Shown: positions 39,685 to 50,746, counted from the first letter of the stretch. The stretch: 64,000 nt of DNA from Acanthochlamys bracteata (GCA_019914995.1 CM034131.1:1798001-1862000), one strand, 5' to 3'. The notes: generated by a model not told the origin, from the letters alone. Translations and numbers: made by a program.

Positions 39685-42451
39685 GGAGGGATAGGGGCAC
39701 TCCCTTCTTAAGGGCACTCCCGGGCACTTCTTTTCCGGTTTATGGTCGGAGTGACCTCCAAATCCAATCTCCACCGTTGGATATGAAGAACTATGAGTTA
39801 AAAACATATCCATAAAATTTCAGCTCAATCGGACTACGAATTCACGCCATCCGGTCACTTGATCAAGATGACAGAAATGATACAATATATATATTTTTAA
39901 GTTTTCTTATTTTCTGTCATCTTGATCAAGTGACCGGATGAATGTGAATTCGTAGTCCGATTGAGCTGAAATTTTATGGATATATTTTTAACTCATAGTT
40001 CTTCATATCCAACGGTGGAGATTGGATTTAGAGGTCACCCCGACCATAAACTGAGGAGGGAGTGCCCCTAAAGAGGGAGTGCCCCTATCCCTCCCCATAT
40101 ATATATACATATATATATATACTTTCTGTCATCTTGATCAAGTGACCGGATGAATGTGAATTCGTTGTCCGATCCTAAGCTGAAATTTTATAGATATGTT
40201 TCTAATTCACAGTTCTTCGTATATATATATATGGGGAGGGATAGGAGCTCTCCTTTTTTAAGGGCACTCCCTTTCCGGTTAATGGCCGGGGTGATTTTCA
40301 AATCCAATCTCTGCTGTTGGATACGAAGAACTATGAATTAGAAACATATCTATAAAATTTCAGCTCAATCGGACCACGAATTCACTTCCATCCGATCACT
40401 TAATCAAAATGACAAAAATGGTACAATATATATATTTTTAAGTTTTCTTACTTTCTGTTATCTTGATCAAGTGATCGAATGGAAGTGAATTCGTGATCCG
40501 ATTGAGCTGAAATTTTATAGATATGTTTCTAATTCATAATTCTTCATATCCAACGGTGGAGATTGAATTTGTAAGTCACTCCGGCCATAAAGGAGAGAGA
40601 GAGTGCCCAGGAGTGCCCTTAAGAAAGAAGTGCCTCTATTCCTCCCCTATATATATATATATATATACATATACATACATATGTATATATATATTGTCGG
40701 TGAAACATATAATGCCTGACTTTCTTATTCAGTTAAAGAGTAGATTAGCTTAGTATCTAAAATTTGTTGTATGTCGACATTTGCATTCTATTTGTTGGTA
40801 CATTTTATGGAGATCAGCTACTTCATTGTGTTCCGTATTCAATAAGCAAATGGTAGAACCTTTTGTTTGTTAACATATCTTTATTTTTTCACCTAGATGC
40901 ATATCTGTGCATAATTTAATGCCTTTCTATCTGATTATAGGTTGGATGCTTCTGCTGCCAGTGTCAATTTATCAGTGTCTAAAGATATGGAGGCTTCCTT
41001 TCAGGAGTTGTCTGGTAGTGGACCTACTTCATCGGATGAACTCCAGAAAGCAAATTCTATTTCTTCAGTTACTACCAGTAAGACTTACTTGAGCAAGGTA
41101 TTTCTTCAATCTGTTACCTTTCTTCTGCTCTTTCTTAACATTTGTGTACTGAGTATCTAATATGATATTTTTTAATGAAGGATGCTTCAAATGTAGTTGT
41201 AATGAGGCTCGCAGATGTCAATCCAGATACATGTGGAGCAAAGGCTGCAGCATGCTCCAAACTTTCAGATTTGGCAAAACTCTCTGAGAAAGGTAAATCA
41301 ACTTAGTTGAATTTGAGCTTGAGTTGCATTCTGTAGTTTTTCCTTTCATTAGTTTCATTTGCCTGGTTTTACATGATATTTTCTGACGAAATGTGCGTTT
41401 AGCTTCAATAAAGTATTCCACCTGAATGTAGGTGTTTAAGTACAAGTCTTGCCATTTGATTCCTAAGAGATTAATTGAAAAATAGAGATGAGAATTTGAG
41501 TTGGATAGACGTAGCTCATGGCATCTCATGGTTGTTTATCCCTTGGCAGTTTACAGTGACCATGGCATTCCTGCTTCATTCAAGGTCCCAAAAGGTGCTG
41601 TCATTCCCTTTGGTTCTATGGAAGCAGCACTAGAGAAAAGTGGCTCCTCCAAAAGCTTCCAGTCACTTCTGGAACAAATTGAGACAGCCAAAGTCGAAGG
41701 AGGCGGGCTTGATAGTTTGTGTTCAGCACTGCAGTCATTGGTTTCAAATCAATGCCCATGTGATGAGACTGTTGAGAAGCTAGGAGAGATTTTTCCAAAT
41801 AATGCAAGACTTATAGCTAGGTCCAGTGCAAATGTTGAAGATTTGGCAGGAATGTCAGCTGCTGGACTATATGAATCGGTACCAAATGTAAGCCTCTCTA
41901 ATATAACTGCATTTGGAGTTGCTATAGGCGAGGTGTGGGCTTCCTTATATACACGCAGAGCGATATTGAGCCGCCGAGCAGCTGGAGTACCCCAGAGTGA
42001 AGCTGTGATGGCTGTATTAGTGCAGGAGATGCTATATCCAGATATCTCGTTTGTACTGCACACTCTAAGCCCAAGCCATAGAGATAACAAGTTAGTTGAG
42101 GCTGAAATTGCTCCTGGACTTGGTGAGACTCTGGCATCTGGGACTCGTGGAACCCCATGGAGGCTTTTGTCAGGAAAGTTTGATGGTAGTGTCAGTACCT
42201 TAGCCTTTGCGAACTTCAGCAAAGAGCTTTTGGTCCTCAAATCTGGTCCTGCTGATGGACAGCTTATCCATTTGACAGTAGACTACAGTAAGAAGCCACT
42301 TACTACTGATTCAACCTTTAGAAAACAAATTGGACAGCGGCTCGGTGCCATTGGTTGTTTTCTTGAGCAGAATTTCGGTTGCCCTCAGGATGTGGAAGGT
42401 TGTGTTGTTGGCAATGAATTCTTCATCGTCCAAAGCAGGCCACAGCCTTGA
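29119..42451 (+). CDS. GWD3: Phosphoglucan, water dikinase, chloroplastic (PWD/GWD3)
   Basis: Phosphorylates C3 positions of glucose units in already phosphorylated starch, using the beta-phosphate of ATP through a phosphohistidine; needed for transitory starch breakdown in plastids. Nineteen exons join in frame to 1178 residues: 29119-29276, 29353-29965, 30820-30906, 31050-31181, 32285-32410, 32481-32659, 32848-32932, 33966-34133, 34211-34263, 34806-35011, 35107-35225, 36418-36488, 36579-36696, 37286-37372, 37471-37557, 37992-38068, 40941-41097, 41181-41292, 41550-42451. Residues 1-52 are a Ser/Arg-rich transit peptide ([14 protein letters not shown]). A CBM20 starch-binding domain follows at about 68-170 ([18 protein letters not shown]). 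The swivel region has [13 protein letters not shown] with the catalytic His (His756 by this model). The nucleotide-binding domain ends the protein ([20 protein letters not shown], ..., [10 protein letters not shown]). Length is close to the Arabidopsis protein. No damage is seen. Confidence 0.96.
33600..33965. repeat. Local tandem duplication in PWD intron 7
   Basis: Two imperfect copies, roughly 33600-33795 and 33800-33940, share tatctgaacagtaaatgat / tatctgaatagtaaatgat, then ctcaaaatgaca, gcatctgc and tatgacagct. The right copy abuts the exon 8 acceptor. The left copy ends in tctctccag, a cryptic acceptor-like site. Confidence 0.7.
39264..39645. mobile_element. Fold-back element related to the MITEs that follow (divergent subfamily)
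   Basis: Arms pair around a centre near 39455: caccgttggatatcaagaaa... on the left with tatatccaacggtagagatt on the right, and catcctttt-like ends (atctttttagtgttcatcag / tgatgtacacttaaaaagtg). The core aacggt, cttgatca and gtctgattga motifs match the next elements. A further diverged arm lies at about 39040-39235. Confidence 0.65.
39643..39681. repeat. TA microsatellite
   Basis: About 19 uninterrupted TA units directly at the left border of a fold-back MITE. Shorter TA tracts occur at 40097-40120, 40220-40232, 40648-40692, 45061-45085 and 45509-45525, each at a MITE border. Confidence 0.9.
39682..40096. mobile_element. Fold-back MITE, copy 1 (about 415 bp hairpin)
   Basis: Ends ggggagggataggggcactc and gagtgcccctatccctcccc are inverted. 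The inverted arms extend almost to the centre: tccaccgttggatatgaaga pairs with tcttcatatccaacggtgga, and tcacttgatcaagatgacag with ctgtcatcttgatcaagtga, leaving only a small AT-rich loop near 39885. No coding capacity. It sits between TA tracts, suggesting TA target preference. Confidence 0.88.
40122..40220. mobile_element. Solo arm of a fold-back MITE
   Basis: ctttctgtcatcttgatcaa to cacagttcttcg matches one inner arm of the neighbouring hairpins, without a partner arm or outer terminal sequence. It lies between two full copies, flanked by TA tracts, and is probably the result of replication slippage or recombination between copies. Confidence 0.75.
40233..40647. mobile_element. Fold-back MITE, copy 2 (about 415 bp hairpin)
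   Basis: Same organisation as the copy at 39682-40096: ggggagggataggagctctc at the left and attcctcccc at the right, with arms such as gctcaatcggaccacgaatt / aattcgtgatccgattgagc. Substitutions in one arm are often matched in the other (ggaccacg / cgtgatcc), consistent with gene conversion between arms. Confidence 0.87.
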
Positions 42452-43433
42452 AGTATGTTACTGTAGAATGTCTGCATCATACTTCGTCAGCATTGCAATA
42501 CTCTGACAAAGAAGGTTATGCCCAGTAGCTATTCAACAGATATGGGTATCAAATAGCATGCAGCATATCATACCAAGACCAGAAGAGAAGCATCCTGTCA
42601 GTATATGGTTGAAAAATCTCCAAATGCTTAGTCGAGTCATTAAAGGTTAAGCGTTATGCAAAGTGAATCTGCTCGCCTTATGACTGCAATAAAGGTCTAT
42701 TGAACTGTTATATGAACTTTTGGTTAGTTGTGTAAAAGTCAGTTGATGAGCCATAATAAGGGCATGTATTCGTGCTGAGTCTTCGAACTTTACCCTTCTA
42801 AGACATCTGGAAGAAGCAACTATTATCAACATACCTATTTTAACTAGTACTATGAATGTGATGAAGCCAATTGCAATCTATGTTGATCGTCGTTCTTGTT
42901 CGATGTTCATGTTTCTTTGATGCAATTTGCCAGGTGATAGTCGAAGTATATATATATGTTGAACTGTTTAGGTTCAGAGTTTCATGTAACTATATACTGA
43001 AGGATTCTCTAATTTTGATTTCTACCGTAAAATAAAAAGTATCCTATCCATGAAGTGATATCTCTCGAAGTCTCGAAGTACATACATAGTACTACTAAAA
43101 TTGAAATTTCTTCTTCTAAAGTAGTTGTGTAACAATTGGGTCTTTGCATTAAGGATGAATTAATGGATAGAGTAGCTCGTAATTTAGATGGAAGAAACAT
43201 AAATGTAACAAAAACAAGAACCCACCACTTGTCTCACATCTCCACAACAACAGGAATCAAAAAACAAAACTTTCCGTAGGAGGACTTTTTCTTCCGCAAA
43301 CTACTCATCCCTAAAACCAAACAACTCTTCTTTCCTCTCCTTTCCTCATGGCGCCAAGCCTTCTCTAACCAACTCATCCATCTCTCTTTTCTCTTTGCCA
43401 TTATTTTCAACAATTGAAGCAGCAGCAGCAGCA
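42452..43433. other. PWD 3' region and RhoGDI promoter
   Basis: The first part is likely PWD 3' untranslated sequence. No further gene is seen. The RhoGDI 5' untranslated region, rich in CT, begins at about 43250; it lies in the same orientation as PWD. Confidence 0.5.
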
Positions 43434-44792
43434 ATGGCGACACCGGAGAGCAAGCATGATCGTGAAGAGAATGCAGCACCAACGCCAGCAGACTCAGACG
43501 CTGAGCGAGAGCATCTCAGCCGCAAGTTTAGCACTACTTCTGTTACCTCTACTGACGTCGATGAGGAGGAAGAGGAGGAAGATGAGGAGGGCAAGTCTGT
43601 TGTGCCTCTTGGGCCACAGGTTCCCCTCAAGGAACAACTTGCGTTAGACAAGGTATTGTTATTCTGATGCTATGCAGTTACTAGATCGACATAGTACAAA
43701 ATTTAACATAAAATAATTCATATATCTATTAGAAGCAGTGTATTGGGGCAAAGAATTTATTGTGGATTTGCATATATGTTAATTGTACGTATCTTTATGC
43801 GTATATATTATTCTATTATGTAGAAATGTTGGGGTTGGAATAGTTGTTGGTGATACTAGATTTAAGGATTATTGAGTGTTCTTATGCAATGTAGGATGAT
43901 GAGAGCTTGAGGAGATGGAAGGAGCAACTGCTTGGAAGCGTTGATCTCACCGATGTTGGAGGTAATTATTATAATAGATCAAAACATTCTTGATGTTTTC
44001 TTACATAATTTTTATTAATATTTCATTTATAATGATAGATACATAATTTGCTGTAACATAATTGCATTCTGTTCTTTCATGACAAATGTAGACATTGCTG
44101 AGCCTGATGTGCAGATCCAGAGCCTGACCATAGTGACCCCTGAGCGTGCGGACCTTGTGCTACCGATCCCATTTGTTCCTGATGCTAAAGGCTATGCATT
44201 TGCTCTGAAAGATGGTTCCCGTTACCGTCTCAAGTTCTCATTCATAGTCTCCAACAACATTGTTTCGGGTCTCCGTTACACAAACACTGTCTGGAAAACT
44301 GGTGTTAGAGGTAACACTTTCATTTCCCATTTTTTGTTTTTGTTACCAAAAGTTTTGTATACAAAATACAATATCTTGTATGCTGTTTCTCAAAATTGTT
44401 ACAACATAGTCGTTCACTTAGAATGCTAGTAGTTGGACCGTATCTTATGATCGAAAACTTGTTTGCAGTTGAGAACACTAAAGTGATGCTGGGAACTTTC
44501 AGCCCTAAAAAGGAACCTTATGTGATAGAACTGGAAGAAGAGACAACCCCCTCTGGTTTCTTAGCAAGGGGATCCTATTCTGCTAAAACAAAGGTAATGT
44601 ACCATGGAAAAGTTTTATTAACATCCCTGCTATAAGTAGTTTGCAGATTTACTTGCTAAAAGTTCATAAAATTTGTAGCAAAAACTAAAGAATTTCTTTC
44701 ACTCGTTTCAGTTCTATGATGATGATGGAAAGGTGTACCTGGACATCAACTACTACTTTGAAATCCGCAAGGACTGGCCCTCAAGATCTTGA
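43434..44792 (+). CDS. RhoGDI: Rho GDP-dissociation inhibitor (RhoGDI)
   Basis: Cytosolic protein that extracts prenylated ROP GTPases from membranes and holds them in the GDP state; SCN1 of Arabidopsis restricts root-hair initiation this way. Five exons fit: 43434-43652, 43895-43961, 44092-44310, 44469-44593, 44712-44792; 236 residues. The start gives MATPESKHDREEN and is the first in-frame ATG; an upstream extension would need TTG. Residues 1-75 are disordered and very acidic (about residues 42-53 nearly all Asp/Glu). The helical arm contains SLRRWKEQLLGSVD. The immunoglobulin-like prenyl-binding fold includes LKDGSRYRLKFSF, NNIVSGLRYTNTVWKTGV, MLGTFSPKKEPY and ends YFEIRKDWPSRS. Length and exon plan are normal for plants. 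Confidence 0.95.
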
Positions 44793-45873
44793 AAACAATA
44801 ACAATAAGATGGCTGTTTACTAGAAAAAAGCTTCACCAATATTGTATGCTGTAGTTCATCCATAATTTGTACCTGATTGGTTCGAATGAGCGCAGGATTA
44901 GTTGGATGGACATTTTCTTTGGTTCTTTTCTTTCTTTTTGTTTGCCTTAAAATGATTTATTGATTCCCAACTGATTGTTGGATGATCTGAATATTTGCAA
45001 CATCACTTTGTTCACATGTTTTTTTACAGAATTAATGTTTTGAATTTAACTAGCACCTGCATATATATATATATATATATATATAGGGGAGGGATAGGGG
45101 CACTCTCTTTTTAGGGGCACTTTCGGGCACTTCCTCTCCAGTTTATGGTCGGAGTGACTTTCAAATTCAATCTCCACCGTTGGATATGAAAAACTATGAG
45201 TTAGAAACATATCCATAAAATTTCAGCTCAATCGGACTACAAATTCACGCCCATCCGGTCACTTGATCAAGATGACAGAAATGATACAATATATATTTTT
45301 TAAAGTTTTCTTACTTTCTGTCATGTTGATCAAATGATCGGATGATGTGAATTCGTAGTCCGATTGAGCTGAAATTTTATGAATATATTTCTAACTCATA
45401 GTTCTTCATATCCAACGGTGAAGATTGAATTTGAAAGTCACCCCGACCATAAACCGGAGAGGGAGTGCCCGAAAGTGCCCCTAAGGAAGGAGTGCCCCTA
45501 TCCCTCCCTATATATATATATATCTATACCACTTTTTTGTGTGTATATAAACAACTAATAATCTCTCATTGCTTCATCCGCAACCCTTCAAATTTCAATT
45601 ACATTGAAACAGGGGAGGAACTACACTACAGACAATATTAAGCATTTGAGCTGCAGTATAGATGCACAGCAACATACTATAACTTTGAATCAGTCGAGAC
45701 AAGTAGGAACTAGTCAATGGTATCTTCTAATGTCCATAATTTACTTCAGCTAATAACAATCAATTTTTTTCTGTTAAACATTAACCTACAATATGTAAGC
45801 CAGAGCCTTTTAAAGGACTTTAGCTCATAAACAGTAGACATTGTCCAAGTGCTTATTGAAATGATAGCAGACT
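44793..45873. other. Convergent intergenic region with a fold-back MITE
   Basis: Lies between the 3' ends of the RhoGDI gene (plus) and the unknown membrane-protein gene (minus). It holds the MITE at 45086-45508 and otherwise no feature. Confidence 0.6.
45086..45508. mobile_element. Fold-back MITE, copy 3 (about 423 bp hairpin)
   Basis: Same family as the two copies in PWD intron 16: ggggagggataggggcactc at the left, gtgcccctatccctccc at the right, and inner arms tccaccgttggatatgaaaa / ttcatatccaacggtgaaga and tcacttgatcaagatgacag / ctgtcatgttgatcaaatga. Flanked by TA microsatellites on both sides, again about 250-300 bp from a gene 3' end. Confidence 0.88.
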
Positions 45874-48228
45874 TCATTGAACTCCAATTAGAGATTTCAG
45901 GAAATTGAGCTTGTTGCTTGCTGCTGCAAGGTCATCTGATTTGGAAGAATCAGGAGGTTCCACTCCCATGAAAACATAGAGAGTGGCGATCTCATCCATG
46001 TACGATGACGAGGGAACAACTTTGTATCCGACTATGGTTCTCACGGCATGAATCTGCTCCCAGATCTCTTTCTCACTGCACATAACCTGTGAAATATGTG
46101 TTACGTGTCTGACTCATGACTACAGCAGCAACCAACATATCCATGAAACACAAGAACATACGATTCATTGACATAAACAAAATGTATAGACTTTTGACAA
46201 GACGCATTGCATACATTCTTTTTCTGGCATACCAAATTACTACACTAGTGTTTCTAAGTTAATTACGCATCTTGAGGAGACCAATGAGATCACTATTCAT
46301 ATTTCAAAATGAAGGCTTCTACAACAGAATTCAGTAGTACTTCAAATGTTGCCTGCTTGCTTGCAACACAATAACCACATAATTTGATTAGGTAGCAATA
46401 TCAACAATTTAATTTCTATCTATCAACACAGTAACAAAGTGTAACAAGTCAAGATATCAGTACTAACACATTAGGCAATAAAGTCTTTTCTGTTTCTCTT
46501 CTATATGTACGTAGACAATTTTCTCCAAAACAACTTCTACACTCAAGAAAAGCACTTTGTGGAAAAGGGATTTTCTTTTGCAAATACTTATTTATAGATG
46601 AGAAGCTACCAAAAGCATTTTCATCTGAAGTACTCTTCTAGAAACAAAGTTTGATAGAACTATCTGTTTCTTGTGTAACCACAAACACTCTAATCTTTCA
46701 GAAAAACTCTTCTGCTTTTCTGTACCCGAAACACTTTTGAAAAGTGTTTTTCACAGAAAAGACTTCATAGAGAAGCCAATATGCTTTTGGACCTCTTAAG
46801 CATGCGAAAAGTACTATTCTACTAACAAAAGACAAACATTTTTTTGAATAGTGCAAACAATTTAAGGAAAAAAAAGCTTCTTTTTCCTTTTTAGTTATTG
46901 GCAAGCTAACAAGCACTTCTCTATAAGGGAAAATTCTTGTTATTAAAGATATTCAAAACTTTCCTTTAAAGCTTTCTATGAAAATGGTTTTATGACTAGA
47001 ATTTATTTTGAGTATCTGACTTATGAGGTGAACTCTGCGATGCTAAAGTTCCAAACTACCAAGAAATACAACAGCCTTTAAGAAAAGAATAAAAGATGAT
47101 TTCTAGACCATAATTTGAGAAGCACAGTTTGTTCCTTCTATTGTTAAGATGGTCCGGAAGTAAATGAGGAAAGAGATCAAACAATGTCTCCAAAGAACAC
47201 CTAAATAATATGGGCATGCCACTAAGTTAGATTCAAGACTCTTATCTGCATAACTATTCCAAGCAAATTAAGAGTTACACCTAAGACCAAGTTTGGAGAG
47301 ATTACTTCATCAAAAACATCAATGTAAAACAAAACTACCATCCATAATGAACACTAACCTCCCCACTTCGTTTCTCCTCTGTGTCTACAGCTAGTTCTGT
47401 TCCATCCTTAATCTCTGATGAACTGTGTGTGTGTGATTCAGAATCAAAGCTAGGATTTGATCCTTCAATGCCAATACCACGAGCCGCATCATTATCCTCC
47501 CCTTCCTTCTTCTCTTTATCTTCCTTCTCCACATCAACATTACTACCTTGAAAATCTTGTGGTTCTTGAGCCCCTTGCTCAATCTCGGTGACAGGAATTT
47601 GTGTTTCATAGATTCTTCTTTCACCCACATTAACTCCTACATCACCTTCTTTTCCAATATTTTTCTCTTCTTGAACAGTTTCATTAGGCCCTAATTCCTT
47701 AATCTCCTCTCTAGTTTCTTGATCTAATGTAGATGACTTTTCCATCAATTCCTCTACTTCCACCGTCTCCGCCGCATCTTTCTCTTTGTCCTTCTCAATC
47801 TGTTCATCATCCTTCACCGATAATTCCAATCTGTTTCCAATCTCAGGCGAAGCAGAGAAACACAACCATTCCTCCGTCTTTCTATTAATTTCATCACCAC
47901 CATCTTCATCTCCTTCTTCACGGAAATATGGCGTTCTTGTTGGTAAGGGAAGCAGAGACCGCATGACCTTCTCAGTACAGGCAAGAGCAGTAAGGTAGAA
48001 TCCAAAAGGCACCGCAGCGATAACACCGAGAGCAGAGACGACGACAAGCGGCGGAAGAACAATCGTGGCCGTAGTTAAAGCTGCACCAGTGATAGCAGCT
48101 TTCTTTCCAAAATCCCATCCTCGCCGGAGAATAAGAGAGCCCGCACCCAACTTCCTCCAGGTCCTAGCTTTAATTTGATCTCTGTCCTCTTCGTCTTCGA
48201 CAGCCTCTGCTGTCTTCAACGACTCCAT
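45874..48228 (-). CDS. Unrecognised plant membrane protein with hairpin-like hydrophobic domain (360 aa)
   Basis: Two exons fit: 47359-48228 and 45874-46086, joined in phase 0 by a 1.27 kb intron with GT-AG borders. Residues 1-43 are charged (MESLKTAEAVEDEEDRD). Residues 44-84 are one long hydrophobic stretch with a central double proline (ATIVLPPLVVVSALGVIAAV) that could form a membrane hairpin, somewhat like oleosins, or one or two ordinary TM helices. A long acidic, Glu/Lys-rich, low-complexity linker fills about residues 100-290. Exon 2 encodes a compact conserved-looking tail: KEIWEQIHAVRTIVGYKVVP and EIATLYVFMGVEPP, ending NFLKSLIGVQ. I do not recognise the family; the role is unknown. 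The two-part layout suggests a membrane anchor joined to a small soluble domain. Confidence 0.8.
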
Positions 48229-48743
48229 TGATTAAACAGCTCGAGCAGCTTGAGCACCTTGGGATTTTTCTGTGACTGCCTCACTGAAGGGAAAGGAGCA
48301 AAAGAACGTTATTACTTGCTTCTTAACGGGGAAGGTGAGAGGGAAAAGGACACGTGGAGCTGGATAGAGAGCTAGGCGACATGGCTGCATGCAAGAGAGA
48401 GAACAAGAGATTTGGTTCTTTCCTGGTTAGGTTAGATTTGTTTTTCTCTTCTTGCTTTGGCAGATTGTTATTAAGTTGAGGTTCAGCTGTAGGAGAAAAT
48501 TAAAATTAAACTAGTGGACAGCATGTTATATGGGTGAAGAAATGAGTGAATCCGGATGGGTGAGCAAATTTATATGCATAAAATTTGGCAATTTTGGCAA
48601 GAAGTTATGTTATCCAAACACATGTTTTACTGTAGAGTGCTTTTTTTTCTCCAAAAGTCGGAAAAAAGCACTTCCAAACATGGCCACTATCTTGCTTCTT
48701 TATGCAACGTAACCTTCAGATGCAACAGCAGTAGAGAGGCTAT
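48229..48743. other. Upstream region of the membrane-protein gene
   Basis: Promoter side of the minus-strand gene. At about 48613-48690 a short inverted-repeat-like stretch (tccaaacacatg ... acttccaaacatggcc) resembles the right end of the terminal-repeat element that follows, so it may be a separate related MITE. Confidence 0.45.
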
Positions 48744-49599
48744 GGGCATGTTTGGCTAAGCTTAAAATTTAGAGTTTTCATTCGAAAACGGCTGTTTATA
48801 TACTTTTGCAGAAAAAAATGACTAGTGCTTTTCTACTAAAAAAACTGCTTCTTATTGAATTCTATTTGAATAAATTTTACTATTTAAAACTTTTTCATAA
48901 AAGAAAATTAAAAATATGTTTGGCTAAGCTTGTGCTTATAAGAGAATAAAATATGCAATAACTGAAATATCCTTGATATATTATTAAATTTATAAATCTA
49001 TTTTCATATATTATTTAATCTTTTAAAAAATAATTTTGTAACTTATTTTTAAAATATTTTTGTTTAATATTTTTTATAATAATATTTATAAATTTATTAA
49101 TAAATATATTAGTATTATTTTATTGGTGCATATCTAATACTTTTTAACAAATTAAAGAATACATTACCAATAAAGAGAAAATGCATCTAACATTAATACA
49201 ACACCAACCTTGCAAGTGCATTACCAACGCAAAATATATGCACGTTTCAAAATTAACACAACAATAAGTTAAATATTACATTACCAACATATACATATGC
49301 ACTTTATACGATGATTACAACAATGGACCTATCGGAAAGCCTAAAATCAGGAGTCGTCCTTGGAAACAGAAAGAAGCAAGCATCAGTTTATCCATTACAA
49401 GCTTCATTTTTCAAATTGCTCCAGATGTTGAGCTAATCAGAATCTGAATCATGCCTCCTGCTTTTCTTAGCAGATTTAACAGGCTTCCTTTTGGTGAGTT
49501 CCTTCCCAGAATCTCATTCTAACTGCCATTGAAGAATAATAGCAAGAAATAACGAATAACAATAAGATCAACAAAAATCTCATTCTATAGTTTAAAATG

Positions 49600-50385
49600 A
49601 CCATCTCAGTAACTTGACATACAAGGTTTAATCTAATTGAAGAATAACAATAAGGTGTGGAGAACAAGAGCAATCACATTGAAAGGATCTCATTCTACAC
49701 GCTAAAACAACTGCCTCAGCAATTAAAGATTTTAGATCTAACTTTAACTGAAATTCAAGAATACCAACCGAGTGAGAATCAACTACCAAACCACATCAAT
49801 CTCATTCCACAAACTAGAAAAACTACCTCAGTACTAACATACTATGCGTTTAACTGAAATTCAAAGTATGACAATAAGGCAACAACAACAAGCAGTAAAC
49901 AAACCAACAGAAATCTAATTCAATAAGATAAATCAGCTACCTCAGCAATTTAACATACTAAGTTTCAACTTTATCTAAATTCAAACAATATTAACCAGGT
50001 AATAGTAATTCAAACAATATTAACTACCTCAGCAATTTAACATACTAAATTTAACTTCAACTAAGATCAAAGAATAGCAATCAGGTAAGAGAAGAACATC
50101 AGTCTTACTCTCAAACCAACCAACCACAAAAAAAAATCTCTAATTCTACAAGCTTGGCACTTTAAGAACTACAAGTTTAACTCAACTTAAATCTAACAAA
50201 TACCAATCAGGTACTAACAATGTCATCAACCTCACTCTTAATACCCTAACAATAGCTGAAGCAACAAGAATCTCTTCATCCTCATCTACAAGCTAAACCA
50301 ACTACCTTAGCAGTTCAACATACTAGAAGTTTTAACTTAAAATAAAATCGAATAACATTAGTACTAACAACAACATAACGTTTCA
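49600..50385. repeat. Diverged minisatellite, units of about 85-115 bp
   Basis: The phrase ctacctcagcaatttaacatacta, or variants, recurs near 49601, 49708, 49825, 49938, 50022 and 50301, usually followed by tttaact-aa-attcaa and a-tacca-c-ggta. Spacing and sequence are irregular, so the array is old. No coding potential. Confidence 0.7.
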
Positions 50386-50419
50386 ATCTCAATACCTAAC
50401 AACAGTAGAAGTGACAACA

Positions 50420-50746
50420 ATCCCTCCCTCCTCAGTCTGCTCAGCGGCTTCAAGTTCTTTCCTTTTCTCTCCAACCATCTCCTCAATCTCAACATCTGTA
50501 TACCCCTAATCAGCTAAGGTTTCCCTGAGCACCAAAAGTTTCACCTCAATCTGTCTCCTCCGGTTATGATCTAGAATCTCCTTATCAGATTTTCTAACCG
50601 AATCAGAGATCGATAGCTCCGAATTAACATCAGCGATTGAAGAAGAAGGGTTTGATGACTGTTTTGGTTTGAGAAAAAATTTGTTTGTTTGAATGTAATC
50701 CTTTGTGCCGGAACCGCGCGGCATTTGCAGCGATTCCATTGTACAT
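50420..50746 (-). pseudogene. cwf21-domain (SRRM2/CWC21-like) splicing-factor pseudogene
   Basis: Intact relatives are spliceosome-associated; their N-terminus begins [20 protein letters not shown]. Here the ATG at 50746 gives MYNGI, then two bases appear to be missing, after which the frame reads LQMPRGSGTKDYIQTNKFF. The cwf21 core follows, KSDKEILDHNRRRQIEVKLL then VLRETLAD, and a TAG (50506-50508) stands where the family has Gln, after which the frame continues GYTDVEIEEMVGEKRKELEA. An early frameshift plus a stop show it is broken. It lies inside the terminal-repeat element at 48744-51300. Functional parent gene not in this window. Confidence 0.85.

Larger units (their letters stand above)
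38069..40940. other. PWD intron 16, occupied by fold-back elements
   Basis: At 2.9 kb this is the longest intron of the gene. From about 38900 to 40700 it is a run of related inverted-repeat elements separated by TA microsatellites, described separately. Splice sites on both sides (cgtgtgag/gttgta and tgattatag/gttgg) are intact, and phase is kept. Confidence 0.85.

Noticed and set aside
39603-40753. Open frames with repeated Tyr-Ile (YIYIYI) as coding sequences
   Set aside because: They are translated TA microsatellites and MITE arms.
41749-42240. Minus-strand open frame of 163 codons
   Set aside because: Antisense shadow of the last PWD exon.
43395-43433. Upstream in-frame extension of RhoGDI
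   Set aside because: It would have to begin at a TTG codon. The ATG at 43434 is normal and family-consistent.
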